Below are positions 45,288-54,595 of a stretch of 64,000 nucleotides of DNA, one piece after another. The notes beneath the pieces are model-generated. The model was given only the letters and a program-made list of their open reading frames with translations. It was not told the origin of the DNA and ran no database searches. A program made the translations under genes and the position numbers. Numbering within the stretch: position 1 is the stretch's first letter; each line of letters begins with the position of its first letter. This DNA comes from Vibrio syngnathi (GTDB lineage: Bacteria > Pseudomonadota > Gammaproteobacteria > Enterobacterales > Vibrionaceae), in assembly GCF_002119525.1 (NCBI RefSeq), contig NZ_CP017916.1:1612001-1676000 (forward strand), written 5' to 3'.

Positions 45288-45528
45288 TCCAATATATTTA
45301 GTTATAGTGCACTAGGGTGTACTGGTTAAACAAACTTTCTTATCCCGAAACTGTACTGTATTAGTCCACCAGCAACTGTGTATTCCGCTATCACTATCAG
45401 CTTAAGCACTAGCTCTATACGCCATTACATTTATTTTATCTAAATTATGTGCCCACTCAGAAACTAACAAGGCTCCAACTCCTGTACCCAGCAATGGAGC
45501 CTTGATCTTTGAATATGTTCCGCCCTAT
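45288..45528. other. fabA-rmf intergenic region with rmf terminator
   Basis: The stem CAAGGCTCCA (45469-45478) with TGGAGCCTTG (45495-45504) lies just downstream of rmf on the minus strand and is a likely terminator with a modest T tail. A 16-mer ATTTAGTTATAGTGCA near 45297 also occurs near 41563. No other gene is seen. Confidence 0.5.
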
Positions 45529-45702
45529 CTATTTATAGAGACCTGATTGCTTATCACCTTTGGCGTCACGCCAACCACCTAACCAATAAGACCGAGAATC
45601 CATTTGGCTATATGGGCAAGCTTCTTGTGACCTACCGTTTATACCAGCTTTGTAGCCTTGAGATTGTGCTCGTTCTAGTCGATCACGCTTTTGTCTCTTC
45701 AT
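45529..45702 (-). CDS. rmf: Ribosome modulation factor
   Basis: This small basic protein dimerises 70S ribosomes into inactive 100S particles in stationary phase. It has 57 residues, with the typical start MKRQKRDRLERAQSQGYKAG, then GRSQEACPY and SYWLGGWRDA. GAGGA lies about 9 nt before the ATG. It converges with fabA, as in E. coli. Confidence 0.95.
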   Translation of the reverse strand: MKRQKRDRLERAQSQGYKAGINGRSQEACPYSQMDSRSYWLGGWRDAKGDKQSGLYK

Positions 45703-45814
45703 AGTGCAGTCCTCATACGGGTGTTCTATTTACTAACATACAATGATTACAACTTTGCGGAGTTTTTGTGACTCCAACTTTAAGAGTCGACCAGTTTTTC
45801 ACTTTTCTCAAGGC

Positions 45815-45852
45815 GAAAAAAAAGCCCGAATTCAGAATTGTGAACTCGGGCT
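45815..45852 (-). terminator. Terminator of the DUF3466 gene
   Basis: On the minus strand the stem AGCCCGAGTTC/GAATTCGGGCT (with one wobble) is followed by eight T residues, 13 nt after the DUF3466 stop. Confidence 0.9.
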
Positions 45853-45864
45853 CAAGAGATGAAA

Positions 45865-47574
45865 TTATTTAAATTTTCTACGGAACCCTAATAAGCCGAG
45901 TACAGTCAAAGCGAACCAACCTAAGCTACCGCCTTTACGATCGACCTTTGCTGTATCAGTACTACGAGCTTGGATATCGCTCTTACCTTTACCTTGGATA
46001 GGAATCAATTTAACCGCAACAACCTTTTCAACCGCATTAGACGCAGCACCGCCACAGTATGAGTTGTGAGACGTTGTATCGTATGGTTTAGGTGTGCCGC
46101 CAACAACACATTTGATAGCAGTCGCAGAGATAACACCCGCATCGTTGATGCCTGAAGCATCAATGATTCGGAACTTGTTGTTCTCTCCAGAAACGTTGCC
46201 ATCGTTCGTTAGATCATCTAGAAACCAAGCTTTGTTCTGAAACAGATCAATTCTTGATGGGTCAGTACCCGTTGCTTGATATGGATAAATAAAGCCACGG
46301 TGTCTACGCTCACTGCCATCAACTTCACGCGTTGTTTCTGCGTCAACTTGACCAACAATTTCATTGAAGTTGTTAACTGCTCTAGCTTCACCACTCGAAC
46401 CAGCAAAGAAGATACCACCCGTTAGGTATGTCGCTGTTGGAGTCGCAACTGAAGCATCAGTAACAACGAACATCTTACTGCCTGCGCTACCATTTTCAGG
46501 CACTCGACCATTACGCTTAGAGTTACCAATAACAAACAAGTTTTTGTTGATATCGGTCGCTACAGAGTTACTGTATTTGTAATCATTAGACGAGTTAGAG
46601 TTGACCTTAGCCCCCTCAATTGATTTGGTCGTCCAAGTATTCGCGCTGTCAGCTAAGTCCAGAGATTTACTGATGAATACAGATGCATTCATATCTTGCA
46701 GATCGCCGCTACCATCAACAGTATTGTAGCCTACGCCATAAAACTTAGTATCCGATTCGGCAATTGAACGCATGCTACCTTGAGCATAGTAATCACCTTG
46801 TCTAGCAGTTCCACCACGAGTCCAATCGATTTGCTTGGTATTCGTACCATCCCAAATAGCAGCTTTTGAACTAAATACAGGATCCGGCGTTGACGTCGCC
46901 GTAATGGTTTCACTAGTAGACACACTACCTACATTGTAAACAGTACCGTTACTCGCCGTGATAGCTTTCCATGCTCGAGTCTCAGAAGATCCTGCAGGCT
47001 TGGCTGTCGTTGTAAATATTGCATTGTTACGGATAGTTCCCTCAGACTTAACACCAAGTGGGTTGGCATCTTTGTCTAAAGAGTTAATCACTGTATTGCG
47101 AGTATCGAGTATTGCCCCGCCTTCTATAAATGCCTTTGCATTTACATAACTCAGGTTATTTCTTTCCTTAACCCAAGTATCTTCCCAGCGAGTTTTCGCC
47201 CAGCTTTCACATGTGGAATATCTTAGTTCACGGTTACAATAGTTTTTGAAGTCATCGAACTCTTGTAAATATTGGAAGACAGCGTCCATAGCGAAAGGAA
47301 CTTCTTCACGGTAACTAATAGCTTCAAGTGAATTACGTGTTTCACCTGCTAGCTTAAAGCTATCACAAGCGACACCACCAATAGTACCGGTGGTAAAACA
47401 ACTTTCAGTTCCGGTAACCGCCGCTGGTTGAATCGCGACACCAAACGTTTCAGAAGCTCCGACAATTGAGCTAGGAGTCTCGACTTCAACTATCTTGTAC
47501 AGTGCAGCATTCGCGTTAGTTGCAGCCAAAACTATGGCTGCAACTGTTGTTAATTTAAATTTATTACAAGTCAT
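45865..47574 (-). CDS. DUF3466-family exported protein with GlyGly-CTERM tail
   Basis: This 569-residue exported protein has a signal peptide (FKLTTVAAIVLAATNANA). It has long beta-rich repeats of the DUF3466 type (phrases such as NNFNEIVGQVDA and DASGINDAGVISATAIKC) and several cysteines. The C-terminus is GGSLGWFALTVLGLLGFRRK, a glycine pair, hydrophobic helix and basic end that fit the GlyGly-CTERM sorting signal processed by rhombosortase and linked to type II secretion in vibrios. The function is unknown. It follows uup by 9 nt. Confidence 0.85.
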   Translation of the reverse strand: MTCNKFKLTTVAAIVLAATNANAALYKIVEVETPSSIVGASETFGVAIQPAAVTGTESCFTTGTIGGVACDSFKLAGETRNSLEAISYREEVPFAMDAVFQYLQEFDDFKNYCNRELRYSTCESWAKTRWEDTWVKERNNLSYVNAKAFIEGGAILDTRNTVINSLDKDANPLGVKSEGTIRNNAIFTTTAKPAGSSETRAWKAITASNGTVYNVGSVSTSETITATSTPDPVFSSKAAIWDGTNTKQIDWTRGGTARQGDYYAQGSMRSIAESDTKFYGVGYNTVDGSGDLQDMNASVFISKSLDLADSANTWTTKSIEGAKVNSNSSNDYKYSNSVATDINKNLFVIGNSKRNGRVPENGSAGSKMFVVTDASVATPTATYLTGGIFFAGSSGEARAVNNFNEIVGQVDAETTREVDGSERRHRGFIYPYQATGTDPSRIDLFQNKAWFLDDLTNDGNVSGENNKFRIIDASGINDAGVISATAIKCVVGGTPKPYDTTSHNSYCGGAASNAVEKVVAVKLIPIQGKGKSDIQARSTDTAKVDRKGGSLGWFALTVLGLLGFRRKFK

Positions 47575-47583
47575 GATTACTTC

Positions 47584-49500
47584 TTAACTTTCCTGTTGTA
47601 GTGCCTCGAGCTCTTCCCAGCGCTCAAAAGCAACTTCAAGCTCCTGCTCTACTGCAGATAGCTTATCTAATACTGGTTGTGTCTGCTCTACAGGTTTTGA
47701 AAAGAAGCTAGGATCGTTGACTTCTTCCTGAAGAGTTTCAATTTGAGTTTCCAATTCTTCCAAACGCAAAGGTAGCGCTTCTAGTTCTCGTTGTAGCTTA
47801 TACGATAACTTCTTAGCTTTAGCCTTAACTGGCGCAGTTTTGAGAGTTTCCTCAACTACTTTCTCTGGCTTTGATGGCTTTTCAACCTGTCGGTACTCTA
47901 AAGCTTGTTTTCTTTGTTGCTGAGCATCGTGGTAACCACCAACAAATTCTTCAACAACGCCGTTGCCTTCAAAGATCCAACTTGTCATAACCGTGTTATC
48001 AACAAACTGTCGATCGTGGCTCACTAAAAGAAGCGTACCCTGATAGTTGGCAAGCAAATCTTCTAAAAGTTCCAAAGTTTCGATATCTAGATCGTTGGTT
48101 GGCTCATCGAGAATCAATAAGTTATTAGATTTAAGGAAAATACGAGCTAATAACAGACGGTTCTTCTCACCACCAGACAATGCCTTCACAGGAGTGCGAG
48201 CACGTTTAGGAGAGAACAAGAAATCTTGTAGGTAGCTCAGTGCATGGCGCTCACGGCCGCCTACTGTCACTTCTTGCTTACCATCCGCCAGATTATCAAT
48301 TACTGACTTCTCAGGGTCTAGGATTTCGCGGTATTGGTCGAAGTAAGCCACTTCGAGTTTAGTACCACAATGCAGACGGCCTGAATCAGGCTTAAGCTGA
48401 TCAAGAAGCAGCTTAAGTACGGTACTCTTACCACAGCCATTAGGGCCGATCAGAGCAATACGATCACCACGCATAATGTTGAAGCTGAAATCTTTAACAA
48501 TCTCTTTGCCTTCAAAGCCAAAGTTAAGATTCTCTGCTTCGAATACAATCTTGCCTGAACGTTGACCATCATCGATCTGAATAACCGCTTTACCCTGCAC
48601 TTCACGACGATTGATGCGCTCTTCACGCAACTTCTTAAGTGCACGTACACGGCCTTCGTTACGCGTTCGACGAGCTTTAATACCCTGACGAATCCACACT
48701 TCTTCTTGAGCAAGCTTTTTATCGAATTCAGCGTTCTGCATCTCTTCGACACGTAACGCTTCTTCTTTCTCTAGCAAGTAGTTTTCGTAATCGCCAGGGA
48801 ACGAGCTCAGCTTGCCGCGATCAAGATCAACAATGCGAGTTGCCATCGATTTGATGAAAGCACGGTCATGCGAGATAAAGATGATTGAACCACGGAAGTC
48901 TTTCAGGAAACCTTCTAACCATTCGATTGTCGCAACATCTAGGTGGTTAGTCGGTTCGTCGAGTAGAAGCACGTCTGGGTCACATACAAGCGCACGAGCA
49001 AGCGCCGCTTTACGTTGCCAACCACCAGACAAATCCGTCAGTTTTGTTTCAGCAGTGAGTTTAAGCGCCGCCATTACGTTACTTACGCGATCTTCGAAAC
49101 GCCATGCGTTGGCATGATCCAACTGCTCTTGCACACGAGTAAGACGATTTAAGTTCTTTTCGCTAGGGTCAGTACCAATGAGATCCAAAAGATCATGGTA
49201 GATCTTCAACTGTTCGCCGATTTCCGCTAGGCCACCAGCAACGTAATCATAAACGGTGCCTTCTTCATTACGCGGTGGATCTTGCTCAAGGCGAGACACA
49301 ACCACATCTTGTGTGATTTGCATCTTACCGTCGTCCATGATGATGTTCCCTGAAAGGATTTTCATCAACGTAGACTTACCCGCGCCATTGCGCCCTACTA
49401 AACACACACGTTCGTTTTCTTGCAGTGCAAAGTCCGCACGATCTAATAACGGGTGATCGCCAAACGCTAATTGCCCGTTATGAATTGTAAGTAATGCCAT
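47584..49500 (-). CDS. uup: ABC-F ATPase Uup
   Basis: This is a cytoplasmic ATPase with two ABC domains and no membrane part, acting on ribosomes or DNA structures. The 638-residue protein has Walker A motifs GRNGAGKST and GPNGCGKST, signatures LSGGW and LSGGE, and a linker. The C-terminal coiled-coil domain (about 555-638) is specific to Uup. Its start overlaps the end of the glutaredoxin-like gene by 23 nt. Confidence 0.93.
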   Translation of the reverse strand: MALLTIHNGQLAFGDHPLLDRADFALQENERVCLVGRNGAGKSTLMKILSGNIIMDDGKMQITQDVVVSRLEQDPPRNEEGTVYDYVAGGLAEIGEQLKIYHDLLDLIGTDPSEKNLNRLTRVQEQLDHANAWRFEDRVSNVMAALKLTAETKLTDLSGGWQRKAALARALVCDPDVLLLDEPTNHLDVATIEWLEGFLKDFRGSIIFISHDRAFIKSMATRIVDLDRGKLSSFPGDYENYLLEKEEALRVEEMQNAEFDKKLAQEEVWIRQGIKARRTRNEGRVRALKKLREERINRREVQGKAVIQIDDGQRSGKIVFEAENLNFGFEGKEIVKDFSFNIMRGDRIALIGPNGCGKSTVLKLLLDQLKPDSGRLHCGTKLEVAYFDQYREILDPEKSVIDNLADGKQEVTVGGRERHALSYLQDFLFSPKRARTPVKALSGGEKNRLLLARIFLKSNNLLILDEPTNDLDIETLELLEDLLANYQGTLLLVSHDRQFVDNTVMTSWIFEGNGVVEEFVGGYHDAQQQRKQALEYRQVEKPSKPEKVVEETLKTAPVKAKAKKLSYKLQRELEALPLRLEELETQIETLQEEVNDPSFFSKPVEQTQPVLDKLSAVEQELEVAFERWEELEALQQES

Positions 49501-49738
49501 TCTTTTTTAACCAATCATTAAGTTCTAACAAGCCAAATGGCCAGTTAAGCTCTGAGCTTTGAGAAAAGTCAGAGCTTTCAAATTTGAGCACCGGAATAGT
49601 GACCCCGTAACGGGAAAAGAGCTCATCATCAAATGCAATGTCAACAACGTTGACGTGATGGCTAATGTTTAACTGTTCCGTGAGTTTGAATGCCATCTCA
49701 CATAGATGGCACCCTTCTGTACTGTAGAGAGTCAGCAC
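49478..49738 (-). CDS. Glutaredoxin-like (DUF836) protein
   Basis: This 86-residue thioredoxin-fold protein has the redox motif CHLC at 10-13 and the cis-Pro segment GVTIPVLKF. The start is GTG with AAGGA upstream. It lies between rlmKL and uup and overlaps the latter. It is probably a thiol-disulfide protein; the partner is unknown. Confidence 0.85.
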   Translation of the reverse strand: MLTLYSTEGCHLCEMAFKLTEQLNISHHVNVVDIAFDDELFSRYGVTIPVLKFESSDFSQSSELNWPFGLLELNDWLKKNGITYNS

Positions 49739-49763
49739 GCTATATCCTTATACAATCTCTTAA

Positions 49764-51884
49764 TTACTTATGCGTAATCAACCAGCAGTTATGAATGTGC
49801 TTGTTACGAGAGAAGTCCAATGGAAGCGTTTTAGCTGAGATGTTCTGAGCTTTGAGACCTAACTCTTCTAGGCCTTCTACATCCATTTTGAAGTGACGCT
49901 TGTTGTTAGAGAACACAATCGTGCCTTCTTCACGAAGAAGACGCTTAAGGTTTTCCATCAATTGAATGTGATCACGCTGAACATCAAAAGATTGATCCAT
50001 ACGCTTAGAGTTTGAGAACGTTGGGGGATCAATGAAGATCAGGTCGTAAGAACCCTGCTCTTTAACCAACCACTGTAAGCAGTCAGCTTGAACAAACTGA
50101 TGTTGACGACCAACACGGCCGTTAAGCTCCATGTTCTGTTTTGCCCACTCAAGGTAGGTATTAGACATGTCAACGGTTGTTGTAGAGCGTGCGCCACCCA
50201 CAGCAGCATGAACAGATGCACTGCCTGTGTAAGCAAATAAGTTAAGGAAATCTTTACCTGCAGCCATTTCGCCGATACGACGACGAGTGATCTTATGATC
50301 TAAGAACAAGCCCGTATCTAAGTAGTCATGAAGATTAACAATCAGCTTAACGCCGTATTCGTTCACTTCTAGGTTAGAGGAGTCTTGAGCCATTTTTTGA
50401 TATTGAGATCGGCCTTTCTGCTTCTGACGAACCTTAAGAACCACGTTGTTTGCTTCAACGCCAGTGACTTGAATAGAAGCACGGATGATATCGGTTAAGC
50501 GACGTTTTGCTTTCTCTTCCGGTACATCTTTAGGTGCTGCGTACTCTTGAATCACTAGGTGACCTGGGTATACGTCAATCGCTACATTGTATTCTGGTAA
50601 GTCCGCATCGTAGATACGGTAACAATCTAATTGCTCTTTCTTAGCCCACTTGCCAATTTTACCGATGTTCTTTTTAAGACGGTTTGCGAAGTCTGGAGCA
50701 ATAAGTTGCTCTTGTTCACCCGTTGGACGCTCTGACATCGGACGGTCTGAAATTGAGTAGTTCTTTTGGTGACACGGTAACGCACCATTGTTCAATTTGA
50801 ACTGTTTGTCTGCACGCATACGTAAGCAGCTAAGCAGTTCGTCAGAACTAGAGAAGATAGACGCGTTACAACCGCCAAATTCCGCTTTAAGTTGTGCACC
50901 GAATGCTGTGTAAAGTGCAATAAGACCTGGCTCTGTACCAAGACGCTCACCATAAGGTGGGTTAGAAACAATCACACCGTCAGCAAACTCTGTAGGACGC
51001 TTAAGCTTTGCAGCATCGCCTACTTCGAATTCAATCAGCTCTTCAACACCAGCACGACGAGCATTGTCACGCGCTGTTTTGATCATGCGCTCGTCATTGT
51101 CGTAGCCATAGAACTTACACTCTACTTTCTTAACGCCACGACGACCTTGAACGTTCGCTTCAGCTTTCACTTCAGCCCACAGTTCTGGTTCAAAATCTTC
51201 TAGTGATTCAAAACACCACTTCTGGCGTTTAACACCTGGAGCCATGTTCGCAGCCATCATTGCCGCTTCGATCACTAACGTACCTGAACCACACATTGGG
51301 TCTAGGAAAGGCTTAGTTGCGTCCCAGCCACTACGAAGAAGAATCGCAGCAGCAAGGGTTTCACGCAATGGTGCTCGGCCTGATTCTGGACGGTAACCAC
51401 GTTGGTGAAGACCGCTACCCACCATATCAACACCAAGAATCGCTTTATCACGATGTAGACGAACGTGAATACGAATATCTGGATTTTCTTTGCTGATAGA
51501 CGGACGAGGCAAAGACTTTTTCTCAAAGCTATCAACAACGGCATCTTTTACTTTCATCGCACCGTATTGGCTATTACGGATTTCGTTGTTTGTACCGTTA
51601 AAGTCAACAACAAAACGCTTAGAGCTATGGAATTGATTTACCCAGTTAACCGCGGTGGTTGATAGGTACAAATCCATGTCGTCCATACAAGTGAATTCAG
51701 AAAGGACACGTACAAATCTAGAAGCCAAACGACTCCATAAACAACAACGATAAATTTGCTCATTGGTCGCTTTGAATTTAACACCTGCTTGAACAGGTTT
51801 TGCATTTGTAATCCCTAGTTGGGTTAGTTCTTCAACTAATAAATTCTCAAGGCCGTTTGAGGTAACCGCTAGATATTGATTCAT
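49764..51884 (-). CDS. rlmL: Bifunctional 23S rRNA methyltransferase RlmKL
   Basis: This enzyme methylates 23S rRNA at G2445 (m2G, RlmL half) and G2069 (m7G, RlmK half). The 706-residue protein has an N-terminal THUMP region (about 45-155), a first methyltransferase with [13 protein letters not shown] and NPPYGERLG, and a second with [16 protein letters not shown] and [11 protein letters not shown]. Full family length. It is the first gene of rlmKL-glutaredoxin-uup-DUF3466 on the minus strand. Confidence 0.95.
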   Translation of the reverse strand: MNQYLAVTSNGLENLLVEELTQLGITNAKPVQAGVKFKATNEQIYRCCLWSRLASRFVRVLSEFTCMDDMDLYLSTTAVNWVNQFHSSKRFVVDFNGTNNEIRNSQYGAMKVKDAVVDSFEKKSLPRPSISKENPDIRIHVRLHRDKAILGVDMVGSGLHQRGYRPESGRAPLRETLAAAILLRSGWDATKPFLDPMCGSGTLVIEAAMMAANMAPGVKRQKWCFESLEDFEPELWAEVKAEANVQGRRGVKKVECKFYGYDNDERMIKTARDNARRAGVEELIEFEVGDAAKLKRPTEFADGVIVSNPPYGERLGTEPGLIALYTAFGAQLKAEFGGCNASIFSSSDELLSCLRMRADKQFKLNNGALPCHQKNYSISDRPMSERPTGEQEQLIAPDFANRLKKNIGKIGKWAKKEQLDCYRIYDADLPEYNVAIDVYPGHLVIQEYAAPKDVPEEKAKRRLTDIIRASIQVTGVEANNVVLKVRQKQKGRSQYQKMAQDSSNLEVNEYGVKLIVNLHDYLDTGLFLDHKITRRRIGEMAAGKDFLNLFAYTGSASVHAAVGGARSTTTVDMSNTYLEWAKQNMELNGRVGRQHQFVQADCLQWLVKEQGSYDLIFIDPPTFSNSKRMDQSFDVQRDHIQLMENLKRLLREEGTIVFSNNKRHFKMDVEGLEELGLKAQNISAKTLPLDFSRNKHIHNCWLITHK

Positions 51885-52393
51885 AGTGTTCTTTTATTGA
51901 TAAAAATTAGCTCGATTATACCTGAATTTGTTATTAGAGCATCACACTAAACTTGTCTTTTCATTGAATCTTTCGACTAACTGGCTAGCAAACACACAGT
52001 CATGAAGCGATCGCTTACCCACATCCCCTTAGAACATAAGACTTATCGAATCAGCACAATTTATGACCAAACATCGACCAATGCGGCGGTGTGAATTTAT
52101 ATTCAACTTAAAACTGGTATATACCAGAGTCAATTTAAGACTGAAAGTTAGCTACAAAAGCGCGAAAACAGGGAATAAAAGGAGGTAATTTACACTTCTG
52201 GCGATGAAAATAGGCAGAAATTAAGATGAAAAAACAGTCACAAGTTCACTAATTAAATAGTTAAGCGGTAAAGTATTTATCTGAGTGAGGGTTTTTAGGC
52301 ACAAAAAAATCGGCTATTGAGCCGATTCTAAGGAAGGTTTGATAGGTTTATGCGTTGCAATGCGTGTTAGAAATGATGAACTAAACTGGGGAA
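51885..52393. other. rlmKL upstream region with palindrome and zapC terminator
   Basis: This 509-nt stretch holds no gene that I can support. It contains a perfect 14-bp palindrome CTGGTATATACCAG (52114-52127) of unknown role. The zapC terminator is at 52303-52327, with stem AATCGGCT/AGCCGATT and seven T residues on the minus strand. The rlmKL promoter must also be here. Confidence 0.6.
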
Positions 52394-52945
52394 TTAACCG
52401 ACCATTGCAATATGTGTATGATGAAAATGAAGAATAGAGTTCGCGTCTACCATCCTATCGTGCATCACCTTAATCGAGTCTCCAAAGCGTAACCCTTTTG
52501 ACGGTGTGAGCAGAAACTCTTCTAAGTCGACAAATGCACATAGGCTCGCACACTCTCCCACCTCTAATACAATGAAGTAACCTAGGCTGTGCTCGTTATT
52601 CATTTGTACGATATCCCCTTCTTGAGGAGATTCGTGGCCAGCGCCTTGTGAATCGAAGAACCAGCTTTTAGGCTGTACAGGCTTGTGGAAGCGCTTTGCT
52701 GCCACGCAATATAGTGCGAGTTCAGCTTGGCGAGGCTCAGACAATTCTAAGCCAGAAATTTGTTCTTTGAAGGTTTGGTATGAAGATGCGTCATCAACGG
52801 TGAATTCATTATCTCTAAACGCGCAGTCCACCAGCTTATTGCGGACCAGATTCGTTTTGAAAATCATATCCTCTCCGAGGTTTAGCATTAATGAACATTG
52901 CTGCTCATCGTAATACCAACTCCATGTATCGCTAGGTTTAAGCAT
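52394..52945 (-). CDS. zapC: Cell division protein ZapC
   Basis: This cytoplasmic protein binds FtsZ and promotes bundling at the division ring. The 183-residue protein matches ZapC in length and pattern (MLKPSDTWSWYYDE at the start, then PKSWFFDSQG and CAFVDLEEF). It lies between pyrD and rlmKL, as in E. coli. The second Met (52945) is chosen as start to match the family. Confidence 0.9.
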   Translation of the reverse strand: MLKPSDTWSWYYDEQQCSLMLNLGEDMIFKTNLVRNKLVDCAFRDNEFTVDDASSYQTFKEQISGLELSEPRQAELALYCVAAKRFHKPVQPKSWFFDSQGAGHESPQEGDIVQMNNEHSLGYFIVLEVGECASLCAFVDLEEFLLTPSKGLRFGDSIKVMHDRMVDANSILHFHHTHIAMVG

Positions 52946-53028
52946 CATTTCGTCTCACACTGTTGAACCATTCCATTAGGTAAAACGCAAAATTACCTTC
53001 AATTACAGTAATTTTACTGAGCAATAGG

Positions 53029-53058
53029 CAAAAAAAAAGAGGAAATGAATTCCTCTTT
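53029..53058 (-). terminator. Terminator downstream of pyrD
   Basis: On the minus strand the stem AAGAGGAA/TTCCTCTT with a 5-nt loop is followed by a run of T residues. It lies about 160 nt after the pyrD stop and just before zapC. Confidence 0.8.
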
Positions 53059-53220
53059 CTTATCGCTTCTCTCTACAACTCAGTGAGTTACAGTGTCTCT
53101 TTTAGTAAGACGATGCCAAATTATAACTTTCCTAAGATAACCAGATCTTTTTGATAACTCTGTTTATATAAGCTCTGAGGTTATAAGCACTGGGTTTATA
53201 AAAGCTCTGGTTTTCGGGGG

Positions 53221-54231
53221 CTATAAATTTTTAACGATGTCGCCTACAAGACCTGGGCCTTTGTAGATGAAACCAGAGTAAACTTGTACAAGCTTCGCGC
53301 CTGCCATCATTTTCTCTTTTGCAGCAACATACGAATCAACACCACCTACCCCGATGATCGGCAATGCGTCACCAAGTTCTTCGTGAAGTTTACGAACCAC
53401 TTCCGTACTGCGAGATTGAACTGGACGCCCGCTTAGGCCACCCGCTTCATCGCAATGCTTCATGCCTTCAACGATTGAACGATCCAATGTTGTGTTTGTT
53501 GCGATCACACCATCGATCTTATTTTTGATCAATGATTCACAAATTTGGCTAATTTCGTCATCACTTAGATCCGGAGCAATCTTAAGAGCAAGAGGAACAT
53601 ATTTACCATGCTTCGCTTCTAATTCAGATTGCTTGGTTTTTAGCTCAGACAACAGATCATCAAGTGCTTCGCCGTATTGTAGCGAACGAAGTCCTGGAGT
53701 ATTTGGTGAAGAGATATTTACCGCAATGTAACCCGCGTATTGGTAAACCTTCTCCATACAGATAATGTAATCTTCTGCGCCCTTTTCAATTGGCGTGTCT
53801 TTGTTCTTACCAATATTGATACCTAAGATGCCGTCATAGTTAGACTTCTTAACATTCTCAATTAGGTTATCTACGCCTAGGTTGTTAAAGCCCATGCGAT
53901 TGATAATACCTTCAGCTTCAACAAGACGGAACAGACGTGGTTTGTCATTACCTGCTTGTGGACGAGGAGTCACCGTTCCTACTTCTACGAAACCAAAACC
54001 CATTGCGCCAAATGCATCAATACATTCGCCGTTTTTATCTAGGCCGGCAGCTAGGCCAACTGGGTTTTTAAAAGTAAGACCCATGCACTCTACAGGTCGA
54101 TTAGGTAATTGTTGGCGATACAAAAGATCAATAGGTGTGCCAGTGAAGCGTTTGAAATTTTGAATTGCAAGATCATGAGCCTTTTCGGCATCAAGTTGAA
54201 AAAAGCCAGTTCTGGCTAGACGGTAGAGCAT
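53221..54231 (-). CDS. pyrD: Dihydroorotate dehydrogenase (quinone), class 2
   Basis: This membrane-associated flavoenzyme oxidises dihydroorotate to orotate in pyrimidine synthesis, passing electrons to quinone. The 336-residue protein has the N-terminal membrane-associating helices of class 2 ([20 protein letters not shown]), the substrate loop [10 protein letters not shown], catalytic [11 protein letters not shown] and FMN-binding GVGGVDS. CGGAGG precedes the ATG. Confidence 0.95.
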   Translation of the reverse strand: MLYRLARTGFFQLDAEKAHDLAIQNFKRFTGTPIDLLYRQQLPNRPVECMGLTFKNPVGLAAGLDKNGECIDAFGAMGFGFVEVGTVTPRPQAGNDKPRLFRLVEAEGIINRMGFNNLGVDNLIENVKKSNYDGILGINIGKNKDTPIEKGAEDYIICMEKVYQYAGYIAVNISSPNTPGLRSLQYGEALDDLLSELKTKQSELEAKHGKYVPLALKIAPDLSDDEISQICESLIKNKIDGVIATNTTLDRSIVEGMKHCDEAGGLSGRPVQSRSTEVVRKLHEELGDALPIIGVGGVDSYVAAKEKMMAGAKLVQVYSGFIYKGPGLVGDIVKNL

Positions 54232-54250
54232 TGTGCCTCCGATAGAAAAA

Positions 54251-54270
54251 AGCCCCGTGTAAACGGGGCG
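54251..54270 (-). terminator. Second terminator between gdhB and pyrD
   Basis: The stem GCCCCGT/ACGGGGC with loop GTAA is followed on the minus strand by six T residues, directly upstream of the pyrD ribosome site. It would insulate pyrD from upstream transcription or act as an attenuator. Confidence 0.75.
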
Positions 54271-54398
54271 ATATTATTTACTTATTTACCCAACTATTCA
54301 ATCTATTACTGTCTGTAAGGGTAAGATAATCGAGTTTGTTAGCGAATGAGGTTTATTATTAAGCAAACGTTATCGTTTCAGCAGTCAGTTTACTCATT

Positions 54399-54445
54399 TC
54401 TAGTCTCTAGTCTCTAGTCTCTAGTCTCTAGTCTCTAGTCTCTAG
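54399..54445. repeat. Heptanucleotide tandem repeat (TCTAGTC, 6.7 copies)
   Basis: TCTAGTC is repeated six times without error from 54399 to 54440, then TCTAG. It lies in the 364-nt gap between pyrD and gdhB. Short exact repeats of this kind change copy number by slippage. Confidence 0.95.
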
Positions 54446-54549
54446 CATATTACAGCCATCCGCTCTTTTAACAACAAACAAGGTGTCCGTCGAAGTGGGT
54501 CCGTCAAAAATCGTTAGACCTATTGATGCCACTTTATAGAAACGAAAAA

Positions 54550-54575
54550 GGCAGACCTTATGGCCTGCCCTTGTG
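54550..54575 (-). terminator. Terminator of gdhB
   Basis: On the minus strand the stem GGCAGGCC/GGTCTGCC (one mismatch) with loop ATAA is followed by TTTTTCGTTT, about 25 nt after the gdhB stop. Confidence 0.75.
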
Positions 54576-54595
54576 TCTTTCGTTTTATCTAATCA

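Noticed and set aside
52114..52127. CTGGTATATACCAG as a LexA box
   Set aside because: The spacing between CTG and CAG is 8 rather than 10, so it does not fit the SOS consensus. It remains an unexplained palindrome.
54399..54445. Short tandem repeats as a possible CRISPR array
   Set aside because: The unit is only 7 bp with no spacers, so it is a simple sequence repeat. No CRISPR array or cas gene is seen in the window.
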